Of a stretch of 35,770 nucleotides of DNA, positions 30,377 through 35,770 are shown in pieces (the first letter of the stretch is position 1; each line of letters begins with the position of its first letter). Source of the DNA: a virus; IMG/VR virus record IMGVR_UViG_3300025853_000289, positions 1 to 35,770 of that record; one strand, given 5' to 3'. The translations under genes and the position numbers were made by a program. The notes below the pieces were generated by a model. The model was not told the DNA's origin. It saw only the letters and a program-made list of their open reading frames with translations, and did no database searches.

Positions 30377-30406
30377 TTTTTTTTAATTTTTTAAAGAGAG
30401 GAATTT

Positions 30407-30664
30407 ATGTCTAATAAACAAAAAATAACAAAAATCGAAAATCCAACAATGAATGAAGCAAGAGCAAAAGAAATCTTGGAACAAGCTGAAAAGCAAAAAC
30501 AAGAAAAATTGCAGTCAGTAATGACACAAATTAATGATATAATTGATCAGTCAGGAACAAGATTAGGAACAATCCTCACAAAAAGCTCTTGGCTACAATT
30601 AGGAGAAAGATTTTTGAATGGAGAGGAACAAATTATATTGCAATCAAATTTGTTTATAAAGTAA
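30407..30664 (+). CDS. Small hypothetical helical protein
   Basis: 85 residues, soluble, with a charged helix (NEARAKEILEQAEKQKQEKLQ). It has the conserved AAAGAGAGGA ribosome-binding site five bases before ATG, so it should be well translated. No family recognised. Confidence 0.6.
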   Translation: MSNKQKITKIENPTMNEARAKEILEQAEKQKQEKLQSVMTQINDIIDQSGTRLGTILTKSSWLQLGERFLNGEEQIILQSNLFIK

Positions 30665-30676
30665 TAGGAGGCAATA

Positions 30677-30895
30677 ATGCCAAAGAAAAGAAAAAAAAGA
30701 GTGTCGGCAGTTTGCGAAGTCGCTGGTAGAAGTTTAGTTAAAACTGGTAATCCATATTCTGCCAAACAACTTTCAAAATGTGGATGGAGAAAAAAAGGTG
30801 CAAAAGCTCAAAGAAGTTCTGCAATGAAAAAAGCGTGGAACACTTCTCCAAAATTGAGAGCAAGAAAATTAAAAGCAAGATTAAAAAGGAAATAA
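30677..30895 (+). CDS. Highly basic DNA-binding-type virion protein with Cys motif
   Basis: 72 residues, about a third Lys/Arg, ending LRARKLKARLKRK. Residues 13-35 read CEVAGRSLVKTGNPYSAKQLSKC, shown here as C-E-V-A-G, L, S-A-K-Q-L, C. The same order C-x-[VI]-A-G..L..S-A..[KQ].L..C occurs in the leader-tagged kinase at 33546 (residues 42-64). Probably condenses or coats the genome inside the virion; the Cys pair may bind metal or form a disulfide. It lies directly before the large polyvalent protein. Confidence 0.65.
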   Translation: MPKKRKKRVSAVCEVAGRSLVKTGNPYSAKQLSKCGWRKKGAKAQRSSAMKKAWNTSPKLRARKLKARLKRK

Positions 30896-30898
30896 AAA

Positions 30899-33541
30899 AT
30901 GGTGGATTTTTTAGAAGAATTAGTAAATGATTACAACAAAAAACTTCATAAACTTTCGGAAAATGAAGCTAAAGAAATAAAAAATGAGATTTTATCCATT
31001 GCCAAAGACTTGGAAGTGGATATTTCTCGTTTATTTGCTGATTTTGACAAAAAATCTGCCACTCCTCAAAAAAACGACGCACAGAAAAGTCCTACAAAAA
31101 GAGTTTCGAGGGTAAAACGTCCTGCAAGTCTAAAAAAAGAAAAGACTGCTCCAGAGCCAAAAAAAGTCGAAAAAAAAGCAAGTGGGGGAAAAGAAAGATC
31201 TACAAATATAAAACCTATTAGAAAGTTAGGCACTGGGAGTAATGTTTATTTTGAAAGTAAAAAATATAGAGTGAATGAGGACACTTATGGGAATGGTCAA
31301 TATGTTTTGAATATTACAGAATATAATCAAACTATTCCAAGCCATAACATTAAATTTAAAAACTTGAAAGATGCTATTAAAGTGGCTAAAGAATTGGAGT
31401 ATGAATATCCTTTTGGGGTACGTTCAAATTTTAATTACGAAGATTTTTATAATACATATATTCTTAAAATTCGTAAGCCATCACCAGAGCCAAAGAAAGT
31501 GGAGAAAAAAGCAAGTGAAGAAAAAGAAAGAAAAATTGATGTTAGTGGGATAATTACATTTTCTGAATATGAAAAAGCATCCAAAGGTTATGGATCGGAC
31601 AAACTACCAAAAGAATTTAAAATTTTAGAATATTCTGTGACGATGGCAAATAGATTGTGCCAAGATAATAAGAATGTTCTGTCTTGTAATTTAGCATTTG
31701 GAGGTTTGAATAATCCAAATGGACCATTTAGAGAGGGAATTACTTATGCCTATTCAAAAAAGAATAGAAATTTAAGTTTATTTAAAACTTTAAAATCTGG
31801 TGCATTGAAAATATTAAATATTGTCAAAGATGGTGGATTGCCAGTTGATAATTTTATTGAAATGGTGCAAAGTGCTGAATACCAAGAGCCAAAAAAAGTA
31901 GTAAAAAAATCTGCTCCGAAAGGGAAAGTAATTGTTGGAAATAGTGGTATTCTGGAAACTCCATCACAAGAAATTCCAAGTAAATATGTAATTATGGAAC
32001 TTGATGATGTGATCCAATCACACGACGAAAGGACTTTTGACTGGAATCCTAAATATCCAAAACAATGTCAAGAAAGAGATTACAAAAAATCGGCTGAAAA
32101 AGATAAGGTATTAAGTTATTCATCTAATTTCAAGCCATATCATTTTATAAATGATAGTCCAGAAGCAATGACTGGTCCGTCCGTTGTTTCAAAAGATAAT
32201 GTTGTTTTAGGTGGTAATGGTCGTATAATGATGTTAAAAAGAGTTAAGCTCTTGAACAATTATGACAAATATATTGACTATTTAAAGCCACGACTCCAGA
32301 TGTTTGGATTTTCAGATAATACCGAATTTAAAAAAATGAAATATCCAGTTTTAGTGAGAATGATTAATGCTGAAATGGATAGATGCAGTTGGTATTCCAG
32401 AATTTTAAATGAAACTTTATCCAGAGCCAAAGATCAAAATACAAATAGTTTAAGTTTAGCAAAATCATTAAGCCAAAAAGGATTTGAGGAAATTGCTCAA
32501 ATATTTGAGGGCGAGGATGATGAAACTTTCAATCAAGTTGTTTCAAAAGACAAAAATCAAAAAGTTGTGATTGATGTCTTGCGAAAAAATGAAATTATTA
32601 CAAGTTCAAATAGTCCAATTTGGCTGACAAATGACGGAAATCTTACTCCTGCTGGAAAAAATAATTTAGAAAATTTATTACTTGCAAAAATTCTTCCATC
32701 CGAAGAATTGATCGAGGGTGCTAAAGATTATACAAATAGAATTTTAAAAGCTATTCCAGTGCTGACTAAAATCCAAACTTTGTCAAAAGAATTTGATTTG
32801 TTACCATATTTGAGAGATGTTATCAAGTTTGAAAATATTAGAAGAACGCAAGGGGTATCAATTAAAGAGTTCCTTAATCAAGAAAGTATGTTCGGAAATG
32901 CTGAAATGCCTGATAATTTGGTGGCTATGCTTTGGTTGTCATTAAAAAGTGGTGTAAATAAATTTAGAGATATTTTAGAAAGTTATTATGTATCTGCCAG
33001 AAATAGCACTCAAGGGGATTCGATGTTTGGCTATGATCAAGAAGTTACTCCAGAAAGTATTTTAAGCACTTTGGTTGCAAATAGAGGTTTATCTGATAGA
33101 ATAAAATTAAGCACTCGTGTTGTTGATAGTGATGTGATTAAGAAAGGGAATGAAATACACGGATTTACTGGAAAAGATTGTAAATATTATTATGTAGCTG
33201 GATCAAAATTCAACAATGGATCAACTTCATTTTTAAAAACTGCTATGAATAGATTGTTGGCTTATAACAGAAAACACTCTGATCCTCAAGCTAAAATCTA
33301 TAAATTTACAAATAAAAGTAAAGCAAATGCAAAAATGAGAGAACTACTGAAAATGAGTGGTTACTTCTCAAATAAAAGCAAAAATGTACAACTTACACTT
33401 GCAAATAAGCCAAAAAGAACTTATAAAAAAACAAGTGGATTGAGCAATAAAGTTGTTAATCATCTGAAAAGTGCTAAACAAGTGGCGACAAGTAAGAAAT
33501 TAACTTTTTCTCAAAAATTAAGAAAATTACTGGAGTATTAA
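30899..33541 (+). CDS. Large polyvalent-type protein with DdrB/ParB-like domain
   Basis: 880 residues, the largest product here. About 60-115, 190-210 and 335-350 are Lys/Pro linkers with repeated PEPKKVEKKAS. Two small beta domains lie between them. About 360-500 contains TGPSVVSKDNVVLGGNGR (about 425-442) and YPVLVRMI (about 481), the ParB-superfamily DdrB-type pattern with G-N-G-R. The rest is mostly helical, ending in a basic region with TSGLSNKV; another motif, NRGLSDRI, lies in the middle. DdrB-like domains are common in polyvalent proteins packaged with phage and ICE DNA, acting on host or own DNA. A DNA-processing function is likely but the catalytic residues are not certain. Confidence 0.65.
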   Translation: MVDFLEELVNDYNKKLHKLSENEAKEIKNEILSIAKDLEVDISRLFADFDKKSATPQKNDAQKSPTKRVSRVKRPASLKKEKTAPEPKKVEKKASGGKERSTNIKPIRKLGTGSNVYFESKKYRVNEDTYGNGQYVLNITEYNQTIPSHNIKFKNLKDAIKVAKELEYEYPFGVRSNFNYEDFYNTYILKIRKPSPEPKKVEKKASEEKERKIDVSGIITFSEYEKASKGYGSDKLPKEFKILEYSVTMANRLCQDNKNVLSCNLAFGGLNNPNGPFREGITYAYSKKNRNLSLFKTLKSGALKILNIVKDGGLPVDNFIEMVQSAEYQEPKKVVKKSAPKGKVIVGNSGILETPSQEIPSKYVIMELDDVIQSHDERTFDWNPKYPKQCQERDYKKSAEKDKVLSYSSNFKPYHFINDSPEAMTGPSVVSKDNVVLGGNGRIMMLKRVKLLNNYDKYIDYLKPRLQMFGFSDNTEFKKMKYPVLVRMINAEMDRCSWYSRILNETLSRAKDQNTNSLSLAKSLSQKGFEEIAQIFEGEDDETFNQVVSKDKNQKVVIDVLRKNEIITSSNSPIWLTNDGNLTPAGKNNLENLLLAKILPSEELIEGAKDYTNRILKAIPVLTKIQTLSKEFDLLPYLRDVIKFENIRRTQGVSIKEFLNQESMFGNAEMPDNLVAMLWLSLKSGVNKFRDILESYYVSARNSTQGDSMFGYDQEVTPESILSTLVANRGLSDRIKLSTRVVDSDVIKKGNEIHGFTGKDCKYYYVAGSKFNNGSTSFLKTAMNRLLAYNRKHSDPQAKIYKFTNKSKANAKMRELLKMSGYFSNKSKNVQLTLANKPKRTYKKTSGLSNKVVNHLKSAKQVATSKKLTFSQKLRKLLEY

Positions 33542-33545
33542 GAAA

Positions 33546-34457
33546 ATGGATGCAAAAACATTATTAGGAATTGGTGCTATCGGTGGAGCAATCTATCTGG
33601 CTACAAGTAAAAAATCAACAACAAAAAAAACAACAAGAAAAAGTACAAAAATCTCAAGAAAAAAACAATGCAGTATTGCTGGATCAAAATTGAGGATTGA
33701 ACAGACTTCGAGTGCTGGAAAAAAATTAAATAATTGCAAAACTGGTGGCTTGAGTAATGGATTAAGTGGAGTTTATGACAAAGGTATTTTTAAATGTGTT
33801 TTTATGGCTGGTGGAACTGGTAGTGGAAAAAGTTATACTGCAAAAGAATTATTAGGAGTTAGATCAAATTCATTTGTTCATAGTGGATTGAAAATAGTCA
33901 ATTCTGATTTAGCTTTTGAAAGAGGATTAGTTGAAGCCAATATCAATGCAAAAGAATTGGCAAAAATTGAAAAAGAAGATCCTATTTTGTGGGCTAAAAT
34001 TGGAGCTGGAGAGGACTCAATACGTGGTAGAGCTAAAAAGATAACTAATAAGCAACAAAGTTCTTATGAAGCTGGTAGATTAGGGCTGATTGTGGATGGT
34101 ACTGGAGATGATTACGATAAAATGTTAAAGAAAAAAATGTTAGCTGAAAAATTAGGTTACGATTGTGCAATGATTTTTGTTAATACTTCATTAGAAGTTT
34201 CTTTAAAAAGGAATAGAAATAGATCCAGAAGTTTGCCAGATTCATTAGTTAAGGAAAAATGGTATTCTGCACAAAAAAATATTACTAAATATAAAAAATT
34301 ATTTGGTGCTAATTTTTATCTTGTGGATCGTAGCTCTGATAGTCCTGCTGATCCAAGAATACAAAAAGCAATTGATAGGTTTATCCAAAAACCTGTTCAA
34401 AATCCAATTGGAAAAAGATGGATTGCTAACGAATTGAAAAAGAAAAAAAGAGGTTAA
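33546..34457 (+). CDS. Leader-tagged P-loop kinase (zeta-toxin/AAA_33-like)
   Basis: 303 residues. Leader at 1-23 (MDAKTLLG, GAIGGAIYLAT, SKK), then a basic segment, the Cys motif QCSIAGSKL...SAGKKLNNC (41-64) and TGGLSNGLSG (67-75). From about 80 comes a P-loop kinase: Walker A GGTGSGKS (89-96), IVNSD at about 118, a helical region and RNRNRSRSLP (about 220-230), the Arg-rich loop typical of zeta/polynucleotide-kinase-like enzymes. In that family the substrate is a nucleotide sugar or nucleic acid. Here the enzyme may travel in the virion and act on entry. The leader plus two GLS motifs suggest release of the kinase by cleavage. No epsilon antitoxin is next to it. Confidence 0.7.
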   Translation: MDAKTLLGIGAIGGAIYLATSKKSTTKKTTRKSTKISRKKQCSIAGSKLRIEQTSSAGKKLNNCKTGGLSNGLSGVYDKGIFKCVFMAGGTGSGKSYTAKELLGVRSNSFVHSGLKIVNSDLAFERGLVEANINAKELAKIEKEDPILWAKIGAGEDSIRGRAKKITNKQQSSYEAGRLGLIVDGTGDDYDKMLKKKMLAEKLGYDCAMIFVNTSLEVSLKRNRNRSRSLPDSLVKEKWYSAQKNITKYKKLFGANFYLVDRSSDSPADPRIQKAIDRFIQKPVQNPIGKRWIANELKKKKRG

Positions 34458-34458
34458 A

Positions 34459-35049
34459 ATGTCATCGACTTTCGGAGAGAGATTAATTTATAATGCAAGT
34501 CAATGGAATGGATGTAAAGAGGATAAAAATACTCCGAATAGATCCAAATGTGTTGATAAAATTAAGTCATATTTTGGTGGAGAGCCAACTCCTGATCCTT
34601 GGTGTGCTGAATTTGTGTCAATGATTGTTGATGAAACTTGTAAAGATTTCGCAGTTCAAAATCCTTTACCTGCAACAAAATCAACTCACTTATTTTTAGC
34701 AAATGCAAAAAAATCTAATATTGCAGTCAATAAAATTGCTACTCAAGGGGCAGTTTTTTTTATTGATTGGGGAAAAAGAGGTGGAACAAAAGGCACTGGA
34801 CACGTCGGTTTTACAAATTACGTCGAGGGCAGTAAAATTAATACGATTGAGGGAAATTTTGGCGATTCTGTGAATTTCGGCTGGAGAAGTCTGGATCAAA
34901 TTGATGCTTTTATCCACGTGGAAACTCTGGGAGGCGAAAAAACAATCGGCTCTTTCAATCTGGCAAGTGTTGGCAATGGTGTAAAGGTTGCAACTGGGCT
35001 TGTTGCTGGTTATTTAGTTTGGAATCAATTTTTAAAAGGTAAATTTTAA
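34459..35049 (+). CDS. CHAP-type hydrolase with C-terminal membrane span (complete copy)
   Basis: 196 residues. Cys49 in PDPWCAEFVS, His115 in TGHVGF, and Glu131/Asn133 in TIEGNF complete a CHAP active site. After about 175 comes a membrane segment (KVATGLVAGYLVWNQ) and KGKF. It has no signal peptide, so it differs from the endolysin at 25657 and may be a virion-anchored entry enzyme. The C-terminal half is repeated at the left end of the window. Confidence 0.8.
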   Translation: MSSTFGERLIYNASQWNGCKEDKNTPNRSKCVDKIKSYFGGEPTPDPWCAEFVSMIVDETCKDFAVQNPLPATKSTHLFLANAKKSNIAVNKIATQGAVFFIDWGKRGGTKGTGHVGFTNYVEGSKINTIEGNFGDSVNFGWRSLDQIDAFIHVETLGGEKTIGSFNLASVGNGVKVATGLVAGYLVWNQFLKGKF

Positions 35050-35164
35050 GGTAAGAAAATGGATGCAAAAACATTATTAGGGCTTGGTGCGATTGGAGGA
35101 GCAATCTATCTCGCAACAAGCAAAAAAGCTCAAGCAAAAGTGAAAAAAACTACTGGATTGAGTA
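34739..35164. repeat. Right copy of end repeat, block A (matches 1-426)
   Basis: Matches 1-426 base for base with about 17 differences and no gaps. The match starts at the window's first base and stops just after the GLS codons of the leader. Confidence 0.85.
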
Positions 35165-35415
35165 ATAAGCCAAAGAGAAAAAGAAAAGTTGGACTTAATG
35201 AGGAAGCTCTGATTTTCAAAAAGACAAAAGACTCTGATTTAAGAATTGGGAAAGAAGTGTTATATCCATCTGTTCACGGAAATATTGATGTTGGTCTTGA
35301 CACAAATTACAAGAAAGGGAAAATTAAGAAAATTACTAAAGATTATGGAATTAAAGAATATCACGTTGGAAGTGGTCTTTATTTAGCAAAAGATTTAGTT
35401 TTAATTAGGAAATAA
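35059..35415 (+). CDS. Leader-tagged late protein, cargo variant 3
   Basis: 118 residues. Leader MDAKTLLG, GAIGGAIYLAT, SKKAQAKVKKTTGLSN, then about 80 residues of beta-rich, basic cargo (DSDLRIGKEVLYPSVHGNIDVG; GKIKKITKDYGIKEYHVGSG), perhaps a small SH3-like barrel by pattern. It sits in the same place as the 193-residue variant at 321 but the cargo has no resemblance. The stop overlaps the next start by one base (TAATG). Confidence 0.75.
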   Translation: MDAKTLLGLGAIGGAIYLATSKKAQAKVKKTTGLSNKPKRKRKVGLNEEALIFKKTKDSDLRIGKEVLYPSVHGNIDVGLDTNYKKGKIKKITKDYGIKEYHVGSGLYLAKDLVLIRK

Positions 35416-35770
35416 TGAACTTCAACATACTCATAGGATTTTTAACATTGATCATTATAGTATTTTTGATGTCGGCTTATGGTGGCTATCAATATGCTAA
35501 ATTGACTACTGGTGTGGAATATATTGAAGATATAGACACTTTAATATTGCCAATAATAGTTCCAAATGACACTATCCACGAGTACCACTCAACTACCAAA
35601 ATTGTTAGTGAAAATTTTGAGGATAGTACTAAAATAAATTTGTTGGTGGATAGTATTTCAGGGCTTTATGCTAAATTAGAGAGCTTGAAAGTCAAGCAAA
35701 TTGCTATTCTTGACACTATTTTTCCAAAGTCAAAAGACACTCTTTATCTGGAATTTAACAAAGTTACTGA
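35415..35770 (+). CDS. Membrane-anchored protein, N-terminal part (truncated by window end)
   Basis: The first 118 residues of the protein complete at 906-1424, nearly identical, with ATG instead of TTG at the start. N-terminal span IGFLTLIIIVFLMSAYGGYQ. Cut by the end of the window. Confidence 0.8.
   Translation, partial: MNFNILIGFLTLIIIVFLMSAYGGYQYAKLTTGVEYIEDIDTLILPIIVPNDTIHEYHSTTKIVSENFEDSTKINLLVDSISGLYAKLESLKVKQIAILDTIFPKSKDTLYLEFNKVT
35415..35770. repeat. Right copy of end repeat, block B (matches 906-1261)
   Basis: 356 bases, about six differences from 906-1261, no gaps, running to the last base. Confidence 0.85.

Noticed and set aside
1-35770. Simple direct terminal repeat of a linear genome
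   Set aside because: The end matches contain mismatches and are interrupted by cargo genes of different sequence and length, so they are not an exact terminal redundancy.

Overview
The window looks like a near-complete genome of a bacteriophage-like element of a Bacteroidetes (probably flavobacterial) host. The DNA is strongly AT-rich and densely packed with short overlapping genes. Several intergenic regions carry the Bacteroidetes-type promoter TTTG-N19..21-TAnnTTTG. The right end (34739-35770) repeats the left end (1-426 and 906-1261) at roughly 96-98% identity by hand alignment. This suggests either a circular molecule of about 34.5 kb whose ends come from two strain variants, or a tandem duplication. 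The gene between the two matching blocks is different in each copy.

Layout: (1) 1-1424, plus strand: end of the late block (cell-wall hydrolase C-terminus, a leader-tagged cargo protein, a membrane-anchored protein), closed by a terminator. (2) 1466-2440, minus strand: two unknown genes. (3) 2500-2745: divergent promoter region with a terminator-like hairpin. (4) 2745-4146, plus strand: RadA/RecA-like ATPase, J-domain-like protein, an unknown protein and an FmdB-type zinc ribbon. (5) 4153-12297, minus strand: early/replication block with an excisionase-like HTH protein, DUF4373-type replication protein, DnaB-type helicase, an HTH regulator, a DnaA-C-like HTH protein, zinc-ribbon proteins, a ParB-like protein, a Phd/YefM-like protein and very small membrane peptides. 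A candidate origin lies inside the replication-protein gene (10701-10812). (6) 12298-12814: non-coding, with arm-type repeats, a tRNA-3'-half-like segment (attP-like) and a late promoter. (7) 12815-35770, plus strand: the virion/lysis block.

The virion block has no recognisable large terminase, portal, HK97-type capsid protein, tape measure or tail tube. It does have many small proteins with one membrane segment followed by lysines. It also encodes a 371-residue beta-rich protein made of two tandem related halves (a double-barrel capsid candidate), a 216-residue capsid-like protein followed by a strong terminator, a transglutaminase-like enzyme, two CHAP hydrolases and a lytic transglycosylase (three of these four with C-terminal membrane segments or a signal peptide), fibre/lectin host-recognition proteins and a large ParB/DdrB-like polyvalent protein. 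I infer a tailless, possibly internal-membrane-containing virus. No FtsK/HerA packaging ATPase is recognisable, so this remains unproven.

The most interesting signals are: (a) a conserved leader of about 35 residues (MDAKTLLG...TTGLS) fused to unrelated cargo domains in four different proteins, with cargo swapped at the genome ends; (b) a recurring G-[LM]-S-[DNSG] motif spread over most late-block proteins and not seen in the early block, possibly a virion-processing site; (c) the internal duplication in the capsid candidate; (d) pentanucleotide repeats between two hairpins inside the replication gene.
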